Part shown: one piece after another, positions 11,527-23,457 of the stretch | Layout of the letters: each line of letters begins with the position of its first letter | Position numbering within the stretch: the first letter of the stretch is position 1 | NCBI GenBank assembly: GCA_002633005.1 | Contig: NMRA01000070.1 | Coordinates: 86,172-150,171 of the forward strand | Length of the DNA: 64,000 nt | Direction: 5' to 3' | DNA from: Phoronis australis | Taxonomy: Eukaryota > Phoronida > Phoronidae | Made by a program: the position numbers and the translations under genes | The notes under the pieces: generated by a model | Databases searched by the model: none | The model's input: the letters and a program-made list of their open reading frames with translations, nothing else | What the model was told of the DNA's origin: nothing

Positions 11527-11760
11527 CCACTGTAAAATTGGTCTCGACTTTTTCCTTGGTGACAAGAGAAGTGATTTTTTTGTCTTGCGGTGTACTGACA
11601 GTTTGCCATTGCTCGAGACCCTACTCAAATAAAACGACATATTTTGACAAATCAGCTCACAGAACCTGAACTAAGGCAATAGCAAACTGTCAGTTCTTTG
11701 CAAACTCAAAATCCACTCGTATTTTGAGTAGGGAAAAATTTGAGACCAATTTTACAGTGG
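11527..11760. mobile_element. MITE with perfect 19-bp terminal inverted repeats
   Basis: CCACTGTAAAATTGGTCTC (11527-11545) is the exact reverse complement of 11742-11760. A second, inner inverted repeat pairs CTGACAGTTTGCCATTGC with a copy differing at one base. The 234-bp element has no coding capacity. Its GGTCTC/GAGACC ends and its GTCAGT core resemble the larger element at 43945-44365. Confidence 0.85.
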
Positions 11761-12680
11761 CAAGTGCTGTAAATCGAGTTTTTTTTTTGTGATTGAAGGC
11801 GGATTCTTAGCCATTTTAAATGTGTGTAAGTGTAGGCCCTACATTCTGTGTATTGTGCTATTTACCATTCTGATTTTCAAGTTTTTTGGTTGCAGCCAGG
11901 AGTGTAACAGCACAGATCACATTCTCATAGCTAAGGTGTTTTCTTAAACTAGAACTGAAAGCTAATAATTCTGTTGATTCCTCATGGCCACAAAGGTCAG
12001 ATCGACTTATGATAGCGTGATAGATGTCCTAAATGCCAATTTTATTTCATAAACTGATCTTTGTCTAAAGTGTTTTAAGAAGTGTGGATTTAGTTATGCT
12101 ACATTTTGTGAAATATCGTTGCTGTTTTGTGTAGTTGGTTATACGTTCACATCTAAGTCTGACAGATGAGGCATCTGTGTGTGTCTTATGTGCACGAGTT
12201 GACTGGATTGACTTGTGAGGCTAGTTATTTATGGTCTTTGTATATATAAATGAACTTGAAAACTGTACTGGTTATGGTTTTTTGTGAAACCCTACGTTTT
12301 AGACAGCAGTTGTGGACAAGTGGAGACACCTGTGAGTTGGAACTGAACGAGATGCAGGCGATTGAAAACGAATGTAAAACTACTACCATGACTATGGTAA
12401 TTTTAGCTCAGTCACTCCCAGTCTAAAATGTATTTTGAAGAGTGCCAATGTTTTATCATTGAACTTTCAAAATAATGTTGAACAATGCTAGTTACTGTTT
12501 TGCCGAGGTGATTTGCTTCAGTGCCTCTCGTATGACGAGAGGTCTAGCTGAGTATGTGAACATGTGTGTGCATGTGTTAGTAGAGAACATGATTTGTCTG
12601 TACCATGAGCAGGGAAATACACTGTGTTCGGATACTTTGCCATGGAAATCCTGTAGTTCTTATCTTACTTTATTTGACCT
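11761..12680. other. No gene seen; downstream of SNRK
   Basis: An AT-rich stretch without recognisable coding sequence. The open frame at 12475-12696 has no family resemblance and ends in the dispersed repeat at 12681. It could still belong to a long SNRK 3' UTR. Confidence 0.4.
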
Positions 12681-12821
12681 ATCGCCAGGATTTTGAGTGA
12701 CGGTTTAACTGACCAATCAGAACGCAGCATTCTTGACACACCCTCGTTTCCACGCCATCATTTTACCTGACAAACAGGTTGCCGGTTAAAACTTATTGTT
12801 TGTCGACTTTTCGTAAGGGTG
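12681..12821 (+). repeat. Dispersed repeat, copy 2 (first copy at 2053)
   Basis: It aligns with 2053-2200 from 'atcgccaggattttgagtga' through the CCAAT-containing core to 'gtcgacttttcgtaaggg'. It is shortened by small deletions in the middle. Confidence 0.75.
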
Positions 12822-15800
12822 TAGCTTGCGATAGGTAAATTCCTAAGCCAAATCAGTTTACCTCCTTTAGAGAATTGGCTCTTTTTGTAACATTGGTGCA
12901 GATATCTATGTAAGCTCATGTTAAGTACATTTTACGTTGTCAGGTGTAAACTTGTCATGCACACACAGATGGGTCTTGTTGAGAAACATTTTGCAGTTGA
13001 ATGTATGGGCGGACATTTTGTATGTGCTGATCCAGTTACTCTTACATAGTTTCATCTCGGTAGTTTTCATCTGATATCGATAGCGAGCACTGAATTGACC
13101 TATTTACGGATAGTGAAAACTGATACGTGTGCATCCCAGAGCAAATATTTGTGAGATACAAGTTCTCTAATCCGGAATCAAGAGTGTCATGCAGATGATC
13201 ATCTGCTCTTTAAACTGGAAGGTGATATAAGATATTACCTATTTACTAATATCAATTATTAATTTATCTTCAGGCTGCATGTGTGTTTGCTACCCCATTC
13301 ATGAGACAACTCCTACAATAACATTTGGGCTTCTGTTACCCCAACCCCTAAGCAAGCCTGAGCCAGACTGTGACTAACCCGTTCTCATCGATTCACAAAT
13401 TAATGCTCGTGGCTTAGCCGCGATGCTGAAGACAACCCGTTCACCAATTTCTCTTATAATTCCTCGATTTTAAAACTTCAGTGATGTCTTCTATTAACTT
13501 TTCAATTTTAAAAACAGCCATGTTGGTTGTTTGCCTTACTTATTTTTTATTTTTCGACTTTGAATGTCGTATGTTGATTTACCGCAATTATCTCATCCAA
13601 CACATTAAGCCAAGTCCATGAATAGTGACTAGCTCACTTCAATCCATGACGGTGCCATCAAACATTTGATATACCAAGGAATCCACAGGATATTCTGGGG
13701 TAAACAGTTCACAATTTCTCGTCCACTTGCGTGCAAATCGTGTTAGCATAAGATTTGCCTAATGTCCACAAGCTACCCTAAATGGTAGCGTTTTCACTTG
13801 TTGTAGGCAGACCACTTACTTCAAAGGACACAGGCGCAGAGATCGAACTCGTTAAATCAAATTTCATTTAAAGGCGACTTGTGGGGAGGAATTGAACTAT
13901 TTGCGAAAATGACCCTTTCGCAGGCAGCTGGTCATTCTGGCTAAAATGTTGGTGTCACTATGCTGTGAAACTGCTAGGATTTCTTTCATTCATGTGAACC
14001 TAGTGTGTGTCTGCTTGCTGATCAGGGTGACCGCTATCCCACAATTCTTTGCGTATATGACACGTCTCTCTGTGAAAAGGTCAATAGTGTTTTATGTCTG
14101 GTGACAGCTCCTGCTGTCAGTAGTAAGACTTGATGATGAAGTTTACTTCCAAAGTCCTATACAGCAATCAGCAGTTGTCTTGTACAAATTGGAACAGAAC
14201 AATATTGTTGTAGCAGATGTAGCAACAATAACAATTGACTCGTTCCTTCCATAGTTTAAATGTGTAGAACTTGGAATGCTAACTCGCAGTATTGAAAAGG
14301 CTCCAAAATCTATTCCACATGAGGTGGCGCTGTATGTGGCTTTGAACGATTAAAGGATAAAAAGAACTTTTGTTGGCTAAACTTGGATTTTTGATACCCA
14401 AATATTTTCCATGTAAGTAGTATTATAGGACAAACGGTAGAGGTTCTGCGAGTTAGTTGCATTAAGCTGCGAAGTGTTACTTTGTATTTTAATGTACAGT
14501 TCGTCTGTAAATGAATATTAAGTTATTTAGTGAACTGTTAATAAATATTAAGTTGAGTTATTGTACATGGTCCTTCGTTGTTAAATACAAGAATCCCCCC
14601 ATCAGTAAATGGTTTTGTGTGGGCTGATCTCATGACAGGATTTACCGTTGCATGTCAGTTGCATGTATGTTTTAGGAGTCGGTTCAAAATTTAGATTTCT
14701 AGCACCAAACATCCAAAGTTCTCTTGCACTGAGAAATCGGGATGTACTCTGTTGTATCATCAAACTTCGTCAAAGGCACGACTACTATTTGTTTGACAGC
14801 TTAATACAGACTTGCTCATAGTGTCTAAACAATCGCCTTTCCTCAGGCTGTATCATCGCAAAAATCACAATTTGGCTTGAAAATATTGAGTGTAACCAAC
14901 AGGTGACATTACAGTTGCATGTATGTTATTTTTAGATATGTTCAAAATCAAAAAAGAATTCCAGTTATTAAACATAAAAATTTTTCTTGTATCAAAACTT
15001 TGTAGAGCGTACATTTAAAGATTTTCTATGTTCTTTATAATCCTGGAAATCGTAATGGAAATATAGTTTGTGACCAATAGGTGAAATGCTCACCAGCCAA
15101 TTCCATTCTGAAATAAAGCTGGGATGAGGGCAGTTTATTCAAGATTTGTGAACAGGCTTCTAATAATGAATTAATAAGTGGAAAACGAGCGATTTTTTCA
15201 TAAACCGTTTCCTGTTTTTAATCAGTGTGCATATGTGGGTTTATTGTTAAGATCGCACCATTAAATACAACTTGTCTAATATCCCAAAACAAAAGAACAA
15301 ATCACTCGTAAATTTAAACTAAAGTGGGAGACTTCCACAAAGAGACTCTCAAAGCTGCCTTTCACCACTGCTGAGCTGTTGATGTTAAAATGTTGGTACG
15401 CTCAACCGATCTTGAATTGTTGCCGAGTGAGCGAGCAACTCAAGTTACACGCAATGCCTACATGTACCATTTTCAAATTCGAAATTTTAGAGTTGACAAA
15501 CCCCAATAAACCCTGAAGCTGATGGTATTGATTTTCTTGCCGGTAACAGAAATAATACCCCATCACTGTATTTGATAAGGAATATAATTAGGTCAATTTT
15601 ATGATAGAAAAGGGCCTAATTTGATTTCCAGTTTTTCACCAGCTAAACAGAGCAAAATGCAGCATACACAGTGTTATAACTTATATAATCGCCACTGTCC
15701 ACATTGGAAGACGCAACTACTACTTCCCCAATCCTGGTTTTCAGTAGTCAGTGCCACTGAATTTGTACCATGTACAAAATGGATCATGACTTGCAACTGC

Positions 15801-17650
15801 ACACCATGTCATAACCTTACCAACTGCATGCAAAACAACCCTCACAGAGATGCAATCCGGCTGCAGTTGGAACTTTTGGAAGTGGTTTTATAATCTTCAC
15901 GCTCTAATTATACCGTGGTGTGAGAACAGCTTCACGTGACGATCTGTATCCAATGTCTACAGAATTTGATATTGCCTCAGCAGCTATGTCTACAGCAACA
16001 GAATATTTTATCACCATAGTGACAAGAGTACTCTACTGCGGAATTGTCCCAAACTTGAAACAACATCACCAATTTTTCCTGCATACGTATTACATTACAA
16101 GAGACAGGGATTAGTAACAGGTAAATTCTACAAACAAATAATTTCAGAATCATCTTCTAAGTTGAGCATTTTATCACAGTAAAAATTCTTCAATTTGGGA
16201 CGATAAATAACATAATTTCCATTTTTAAGGTTTTCTATATTGCTACCTATGCTCAACAATAAATGTTTGGTAACAACTTTGCAGTACAAACTAGGTGAAT
16301 TTTCTACGAAGGTATTCTTTTGAGAAAATTGACGGAATAAAATAATTTTTTTCATTTACCCACATATTTTTTATACCATTATTCATATCACCTTTAACTG
16401 TACCAAAAAGTAATTAATTGTGACACAATGTTAAGATCACAGTGTTTGCTGTAAGTAACCATACTGCACGAGAAATAAGACACATTATCATATGATTTGG
16501 ACAGATTATGTAGCTATATACAACCACTAGTGGTGTTGATAATTCACAATAGTGTCTGCTCATACCACCATATTGACCAGAGCTACGGTAACGAAATTTC
16601 AATACCTTCCTAAATGTGTGAAGCAACGGCAATCCCACTGTGATTTAATCCCGGACTCTTAATGTCACCACTTTATTGCTGCGCCACACCCACGTCACCG
16701 AAATTGAGTTTTTCATGTCTATATATTTCATTGGGATTCTTACCTCACATTTGTTATTAAGTAACTGTAAAATATAAACCACTCTGTGGATCCAGACCTG
16801 CATCAAGGCAACACAATTCACAACATCACAGTACTGCGCAACAAGTGTGTTTTCAAAGTCTAAAATGTTCATTAACTTTAACTACACATAATTTGCAATC
16901 GATTGGATAAAAACAAATTATGGTTGTCCGTTATTTTGTGTTAAATGACTGCTAACACGATGTTTTTCCAAAAATATAAACGATTATTTCTTTGTCCAAT
17001 CTAAGCATTTGGAAGTTTTTTCAAAATCTCTCCACGACGTTTCGAGTAAAAAAATCACTGACTGGTCAAATGAGTAATCGACATGTGATCGAAATCCAAA
17101 CAGAGCTTCCTTCCATGAATGACTTAAGAGAATATAATCGTACAAAAATACAATTATGGACTTTCTGCCGAGGTCATTATCACATTTTTATATTGACCTC
17201 GGTGAAAGCCATTAAGATTATTTATAGCAAAATATTATTATAACTTAGGAATGTTTCTATCCAAACCCAAAAAACTACTGATGTTGGCCTAAGGATATAA
17301 ATACAACTAATATTTAATAAAAAATTAACCCTGCATAACAAATTAATAACACAAATGTGCGTTAGTATTTTTAGTATGACTTTAGAATGGACATACATTC
17401 ATTGTGAAAAGGACACACTGTACACTTTAACCTCACACTTCGACCATATATGGTCTGTGATAGAAGTACTGTCCTTCAGGCCACGTGTGTCCAGGTCAAA
17501 GAAGACGAGGCAAGAGAGCATCACCCAACCAGTGGTTCTACTTAATTCTTCATTGTTCTTTCTTGGTTTCAGAGCTTGTCACTTGTTGCTGGAGGAACAA
17601 AACGTGTTATACATCAAACTGACAAATGCTATGAGATTTTACTATTGTGA
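12822..17650. other. Intergenic DNA between SNRK and ANO10; candidate poly(A) signals
   Basis: No coding exon is supported. Two AATAAA hexamers on the plus strand (14540-14545, 15112-15117) could serve SNRK. A degenerate duplication of about 260 bp starts near 14640 and again near 14905, sharing 'cagttgcatgtatgtt' and 'ttcaaaat'. One end of the TA-flanked MITE family lies at 16173-16200 ('cacagtaaaaattcttcaat'), with no matching right end. Short open frames at 15621-16872 and 16992-17705 show nothing recognisable. Confidence 0.4.
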
Positions 17651-17654
17651 TGTA

Positions 17655-17862
17655 AAAAAATGTTGGAAAGACCAATACAGTTGTTGGACAGACCAACACA
17701 TTTAACGGACAAATCAACACTGTTGTTGGACCGACCAACACTTTTGTTGGACTGACCAAGACTGTTGTTGGATGGACCAATACTGTTGTTGGACAGACCA
17801 AAACTGTCGTTGGACTGACCAACCCTGTTGTTTGACTAACACAGTTGTTGGACTGCACAGGC
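17655..17862. repeat. 21-bp minisatellite, about 9 diverged units
   Basis: The unit is close to TTGTTGGACYGACCAACACTG. Each unit is itself a near-palindrome (GTTGGAC/GACCAAC). Because 21 is a multiple of three, the minus strand stays open for 85 codons with a seven-residue period like SPTTVLV. This is more likely a by-product of the period than a protein. Confidence 0.85.
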
Positions 17863-18356
17863 AATGAATATGGATATGCATGATGGCAAAAAAATGTGGC
17901 AGCAGCGCTCTAATGCATCAATTGCATTGGAAGTGTGCAAGGTTAGACCCATTGCACAAAATGCCTGATTTGAAATTCATGAAAACCCTCTTCCAGAGAG
18001 GGGTTGCAGAAGTTCATAACCCTGTAGGCCGCATTCATCTGCTGTTGATGCTTGGTATTTGAACCAAGTTACTGTCCCCAGATAGCATCACTGCTTCTGT
18101 TTGTCTGGTAATTTCACTTAACCTTCTACCCAGGAGGATTTGTGATTTCCCACAGCAAGTGCATGGTATGATAATCCATAGATATCAAGCTCAAATCCTG
18201 ACTCAGGAACTCAATGATCAAATCTTTACCCATAGCACCAACATCTACGGGACATTAAAAATCAACAAACACCATACCAGCCTTGAGACAAACTTTAGTT
18301 TGGAAAATATAAGCAAGAGCTTTCTTGCAAAATGCTGAAAATAGATGACAGTTCAC
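17863..18356. other. ANO10 3' side: last coding exon not identified
   Basis: The ANO10 exon at 18357 ends at a good donor with no stop, so at least one short terminal exon is expected at lower coordinates on the minus strand. The human protein has only about 20-30 more residues, highly charged and poorly conserved. I could not pick it out. The plus-strand frame at 17880-18062 has no recognisable features. Confidence 0.4.
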
Positions 18357-18473
18357 CTGTTTAATAAGAGCCTGTTTGGAGTCCCACTCCTTCTTATCAA
18401 GGGCAGTCTGCACCCACTTGGGGGTGTCAGGGATGAAATACTGGAGTGCGAGCTTGAGCGAGAAGATTAAGTG
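18357..18473 (-). CDS. ANO10: ANO10 exon 10 of those found: last transmembrane helix
   Basis: A 117-bp exon, 39 codons in phase 0. The acceptor is a pyrimidine-rich tract ending ttcacatttcag; the donor is CAG/gtgaac. The translation HLIFSLKLALQYFIPDTPKW and onward to KEWDSKQALIKQ matches human ANO10 [20 protein letters not shown] and onward to EFESLEALKQQ. It forms the tenth helix and the start of the cytosolic C-terminus. The next exon, with the stop, is not found. Confidence 0.92.
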
Positions 18474-18777
18474 CTGAAATGTGAAAGAAGATGACACCAG
18501 ACGATGAGGAATCAACGGTGACAGCAACTAGGCTCAATCAGTTTTTGCAATCTCTTGTACATTTTAGCACCCCTGTGAAAAATCCAATAAATTCCACCTG
18601 ATAAGGACACACTGTAGCAAATTAAAATGCTAGATTTATAGGAACAACAGGTCAAATTAGAGTTGATCCTGACAACTGGAAAGAAACAAATTGAAATGTC
18701 AAATTCACCAAGTCATTGCTTCAAAACAGCCTGCATATTTCTGTGTGTAGTTGATGCGATGTAAGGACACTACCAAC

Positions 18778-18909
18778 CTCTGCTGTAATAAACACCAGAC
18801 AGTACGAGGTGTCAGACATCTCTGGCAGACTTCCCTGGACTTTGGGCGACATGGCTATCACTGCTGTATTGGTCATTACTCCAATGGCCACCACACCTTC
18901 GAAGGCCAG
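18778..18909 (-). CDS. ANO10: ANO10 exon 9: transmembrane helix 9
   Basis: A 132-bp exon, 44 codons, phase 0. The acceptor is ttttgtccag; the donor GCAGAG/gttggt is non-optimal but has GT. The translation LAFEGVVAIGVMTNTAVIAM then SPKVQGSLPEMSD matches human ANO10 [20 protein letters not shown] then SPQVNAVFPE. It encodes a hydrophobic helix and the following luminal loop. Confidence 0.93.
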
Positions 18910-19464
18910 CTGGACAAAAGAGAAAACCAAATGAACACACGGAGGTAAGACACGCTGTGAAGACTTCATTTAGCCTATGGACATCATCTGCTGGGTATAT
19001 AATCACACTGTAATCATCCTATGGACATCATCAAATTTTTTTCACAGGAAGTTGCAAATTCGACAAAAGCCTTTAAAGATAAATAGCACCAAATAAATGC
19101 TTTATAATTTCTAATAACCATGACTACCAACACACAGAGATGAGGATATTATGGGCATTCACACCATTGTTAGAACTTTTTGAAAAATTAAAAAAATAAA
19201 TGTTGGCAATTATTCTGGTCTGGAATTGAGAAAATTTTTTCTCCGCTGGTTTGAACAATTCAACTACCTTGGCAGTTTACATCGGCGCTTCTCTAATATC
19301 GTAGTTAGTATGGAAGGAACTTTAGTAAGAGTGCAGGGAGAGCTCAAGTTATATTGAACATGATTAAAAAGATCATTCAACTCTCCACAATAACTCCTTT
19401 TAGCCAGTGACTTCCAATTACCAGTAGCCACAGTTACGGCTTGTTGGTCAGTCGACTGTCATAC

Positions 19465-19656
19465 CTGCCAAGCACCAATGTTTTCCACGGGCGTCGAGAT
19501 TGGTCGACGATAGACATGACAGAAGCGGAAAGCGTCGAGTCGAATCTCCGTGATGTTGTTGATCAACGCGCACAGCGCAGCCAATGGGAAGACAGACGAG
19601 AATAAGAAGACGTAGCCATATTGGAGAAACATCTCCAGATAGTCGTCATGGAGACC
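19465..19656 (-). CDS. ANO10: ANO10 exon 8: transmembrane helices 7-8 with calcium-site acids
   Basis: A 192-bp exon, 64 codons, phase 0, with acceptor caacatgcag and donor TGGCAG/gtatga. It begins GLHDDYLEMFLQYGYVFLF and contains ALINNITEIRLDAFRF. Four of the six calcium ligands known from mouse TMEM16A lie here: D5 and E8 of this exon match E702/E705, and E37 and D41 match E734/D738. The 32- and 4-residue spacings are the same. The exon ends RRPISTPVENIGAWQ, as in the family. The protein should therefore be competent for calcium regulation; that is an inference from residue identity. Confidence 0.95.
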
Positions 19657-19986
19657 CTGCATGTTGAGAGATTAATATTAGAGACCATACATTGAATAAT
19701 ATCAATGTTTTACGAGCTCAGAAAAAAAAACTTCTAACAAAACGAGAGAATGCATAAGCCATCAAAAATGAGATTTTAACTTTTCCTCAAGTGAAATTTT
19801 CTAACACTGTTAGCACAGGTGTATAATTGTTTATCATTTATTTATCAGTGTCATCACTCTAGCTATGAATTGGTGTTGCTCATACCTGGGCCCTTACCAT
19901 TTAGCGCATGTCCCCATCCAGGTGAACGGCTCGCAGTTCTAACTTTACGCACATAACTAAAAGAAAACCTCATTCTCAGCAATTAC

Positions 19987-20178
19987 CTCAAACACCTCCA
20001 TCATAGATTCCCAGCGAGCTCGTTTGAAAAGCTTTTCGTCTTCGTTCTCATTGTCATCAGACTTTCCCTTTATTTCCTTCTTCATTTTTCTCCCTCGGAA
20101 GTAGCGCATCAAATACGGCAATAATGTCTCAATGAATTGGTTCAGTATTTGTTGAGCAATTAACAAACCAAACAACGT
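19987..20178 (-). CDS. ANO10: ANO10 exon 7: transmembrane helix 6 and cytosolic loop
   Basis: A 192-bp exon, 64 codons, phase 0, with acceptor gatgttttcag and donor TTTGAG/gtaatt. The translation TLFGLLIAQQILNQFIETLL then PYLMRYF is helix 6. N13 and E17 sit four apart, as do the calcium ligands N650/E654 of TMEM16A, and human ANO10 has the same ILNQIMESFLPY pattern. The rest is a charged loop (GRKMKKEIKGKSDDNENEDE and so on) longer in acidic residues than in human. Confidence 0.94.
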
Positions 20179-20366
20179 CTGAAAACATCACGGGAATTTG
20201 AATTGACGGTGAATATCATTTACAAAGTAAACATTACAACATAACATTTTGCATCACAACTGTGAATTCTGTTTCCTTAAGATGAGAAAATTGTAGATAA
20301 TGGTTATTCATAAGTTGATTATCATTATTCCTTAAGCCCGAGTGTGATGCAATCAAAATTTCATTG

Positions 20367-20462
20367 GCACATAGCTGCAGAGTCATTGGACGTTCTAGTG
20401 AGTCACAACATGGACACAGCTGCGGTGTGATTGGACATTCTAGTTTGTGAGTCACAACATAA
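20367..20462. repeat. Imperfect tandem duplication in ANO10 intron
   Basis: Two copies of a block of about 45 bp sharing 'cagctgc', 'attggac', 'ttctag' and 'tgagtcacaacat'. There is no coding role. It lies in the intron between exons 6 and 7. Confidence 0.6.
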
Positions 20463-20704
20463 TAAAACTTCACTAGACAATGGCCAGTGAATAAATTGCC
20501 AGATAGTTCAGGTATCCAGTTAAATATTCATCAATTCCACCAATCGTTCTTGATAGAAAAATGATGTTTGTAGCATGAACACCCAAGTTATCAGAGATGA
20601 GAACACGATAATCACAATCCACATAGCCAGCAAAACAAATATGGCAGGAATTTTAGGGATGTAACTTGAAAGGAGAAATGAAAACGACTTTCAATACAAC
20701 TTAC

Positions 20705-20779
20705 AGTTTTAAGCATTTCCATGTCTTGCAGCCAAAATGCAATGTAGAACAATGAAACAAAGGAGTTGATGAAATCAAA
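20705..20779 (-). CDS. ANO10: ANO10 exon 6: transmembrane helix 5
   Basis: A 75-bp exon, exactly 25 codons, phase 0, with acceptor tttgtttcag and donor AAAACT/gtaagt. The translation FDFINSFVSLFYIAFWLQDM then EMLKT matches human ANO10 [20 protein letters not shown]. The FxNxFxSLFYIAF block is the most conserved stretch of the TMEM16 family and forms part of the lipid/ion subunit groove. The following helix 6 is in the next exon. Confidence 0.95.
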
Positions 20780-22097
20780 CTGAAACAAATATGAAAACAT
20801 TTTTAACCGTACAGTTTCAGAATACCAAACAAAGGAAATTATTTTTATTTCCAAAAATCCTTTGCCAAATTACCAACATGAAGACAAGGGCCAATTCCAA
20901 GAAAACTGACTTTGTCAAGACAAATCTTGAAATTATATTCTACAAAAAAACTACGCAGCCACTCAATCACCACAGTCAAACACAGCGTAATGGCTGAAGT
21001 CCAGATGATGGTGAAGTTGGACTGTGATGAGAGAGCACTAGAACCCTAAGTCAGTGAGATGACGCCATAGCGTATTATTGATTGTTGTAAATTCTTCTCA
21101 ATGACCTCGCTCACTATGCTTCCATTTTGGAGATACGAAGACGCGAAACAGTTATTTCAACTGTTTTAAAACAGTTACAATGGCCAGTTGCCTCTACTGA
21201 TTCTTCTTCACACTTGCGCATATAATAGGTATGCACTGTTGATGACGGCATCGATGACAAGTCGTGTAGGTCTAGAATACATGTTTACCAGATGAGTACA
21301 GTTGCTTGTCGCAAGGCACCAATGATTCACTGACCACTAATAGACCAGCAGAAAGACAGAGGGGTAACATTACCATGTTTCAAAACTATAAACATGATGA
21401 AATGGACAGCGTATGATTCATACCATGAATCTGTTCCATGAAAACTGCCTTAACACATGGACAGAAATTTGATTTTTTTTCAAGAAATGACTGGAATAAA
21501 TGTCACTGGAAAGTTCTTTTAATGACGAGTGTGGATTTGCCGGTACTTGGTTTCCATGCTTGTCCGCCAAAAACTCAGTAACACCGATTCTGGAAGAGAA
21601 AGTCTCCAAGTTTGGAGGTCAAATTAAACCCCTTTGACTGCAGAAGACAAAATGGATGGCAACTTGTCAAGGGTTTCAAAAAGAACCATCACACGCTTGG
21701 TAGCTGCAATAAACGGTGTTGAATTACATTTCTTCCATAAATATAGATGGCGGCCAACTTAAACATCCAGAGATTGGCTTGATGTTAGGACAAAAACTTA
21801 ACTACGGCTAAGAGTTAAGATAATATGTGAAATGCAGAATAATTTTAAGTCTTGATTTAAGACCGAAAATAAACTTAAGTCAGTTTCTTGGAATGAGCCC
21901 CCAGCTTCAGCCACGTTCATTCCCTAAATGCTTTTCAACTTGAACACAAGGTTGACTCAACTACAGTACCAAAGAACTTAAAGAAAACTATAGTTTCTAA
22001 CAGCGGAACAAAACAAGATGGGTACGTTTCTATATCAAACAGTTCGCAGATAACACATTCAAATGGAACAAAATGCCGGAAGTAATGAACGACTTAC

Positions 22098-22720
22098 AAG
22101 CACGAGTTTTAACACAAAATGGCTCTCGTACGCTGACTGTAGTCTGTGGTTCTCCCATTCATTGAGAACTTTGGCCAGCACACGATACCCCAGGTTCATA
22201 ATTGCGATGACGAGTCCATACACGATAGACGGCATATAAGTCATGACCTCTGTCCAAAATGATGGATGCTTCGTCCAGTAATTAATTGCTAATTGCTCCA
22301 ACCAGAAGTACCACACCATCAACACGAATGCAAACTGGAGCAGAAGCAAGATCAGTGGCAAGGAAACGCAGTAAAACTTGAGCGTACGTTTCCATTTTGG
22401 ATATTTTGGTTCTGGTCGACCAGTCACCTCATTGACACCCATTTGGCCACGAAAACTTCCCCTGGCTTCCTCAAACTTTGTTGAATTTAATGTGCCCCAC
22501 TTGTAAGCTGTCTCGCTTCCCTTACGCTTCCAGCCCTCGAGAATCAATGTCGACCACAACAGATTGAACACGGCGAAGAGAATGTTCTTTGTGCCTTTGT
22601 CGATGGGTACAATGTAGTACAGTATACCGATAATAGATGGCGGCACCAGCGCAAACGTGTAGAAGCTGAGGAAGGCAAAGTACATGGCAATGGACTCGCC
22701 AAAATATTCACGAATCCGGT
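22098..22720 (-). CDS. ANO10: ANO10 exon 5: transmembrane helices 1-4
   Basis: The largest exon: 623 bp, two bases of a split Asp codon plus 207 codons. Its acceptor is ttctgatttcag and its donor CTCGTGCTT/gtaagt. It begins (D)RIREYFGESIAMYFAFLSF, matching human SIRGYFGETIALYFGFLEY. The other blocks are NLLWSTLILEGWKRKG, YKWGTLNSTKFEEARGSF and VNEVTGRPEPKYPKWKR, then two more hydrophobic helices, and WENHRLQSAYESHFVLKLVL at the end. ANO10 is an intracellular (ER/endosome) scramblase of ten helices. The open frame extends past the donor for a few codons, but the splice to 20779 restores the family sequence exactly. Confidence 0.96.
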
Positions 22721-23340
22721 CTGAAATCAGAATGTGAAATAAGAGGTAGGTCAAACAAACAAACAAAAACGGTGCTCTATGGGACTTTAAACCGAAATTG
22801 AGCGTGCATACATACTGTTGTTCTGTAGAACACACTGCTTCAGTACACATAAACCATTTTCACAGCACCCCCATGACAGGCTAATCTGAGAACAGACATC
22901 AATAATACTCAGATCCGTCAGGTTTCAAAAATTTGATATTGTTGAGCTTCCTTCAGTGTCTTTGGTTTTAGCTTGGAAGAAAATGGATATTTAACCATCA
23001 ATTCCTTTTTTTGTTCAAAAAGTGTTTTTCCCAGTTCATTCCCGAGACACTCCGTATTCTCTTTACTACCCCCCTCTATTGTGAACCAATGGTTGACAGT
23101 ATCTGAACTACAACAATCCTTTTTTCGTGAGATAAAAAAGTAACATAACTGCTTCATTGTCCCGCTACTGTGTTTTAACATTACCTTACTGCAAATTATA
23201 GAAATTACATTATACATTGTTTTTATGACATCAACACAGTACAAATCAACCTAATAATGAAAAAATATTTTCTTGATCTCTGTTTTGTCGTGTTCAATAG
23301 GTAATGAATTAGGTAGTTAATGTTATCCCAACTGTTTGAC

Positions 23341-23457
23341 CTAGTGGCTGAGGCTCCCACGGTCTTCTGATCCAAGCTTTACTCAATGCCTTTCTCTCGT
23401 CGCGGTCATGAAGTGGAAATATGTCTGTGATGAAGCCATGCCGCAGGCAGTAATTGA
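23341..23457 (-). CDS. ANO10: ANO10 exon 4: end of cytosolic N-terminal domain
   Basis: A 117-bp exon with split codons at both ends (2 + 38 codons + 1). The acceptor is an AG after an A/T-rich tract (aactttttccag); the donor CTAG/gtcaaa is weak. The translation VNYCLRHGFITDIFPLHDRD followed by ERKALSKAWIRRPWEPQPL(D) matches human [20 protein letters not shown] and so on to YQPID. Use of this poor donor is supported because it joins in frame to RIREYFGES. Confidence 0.9.
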
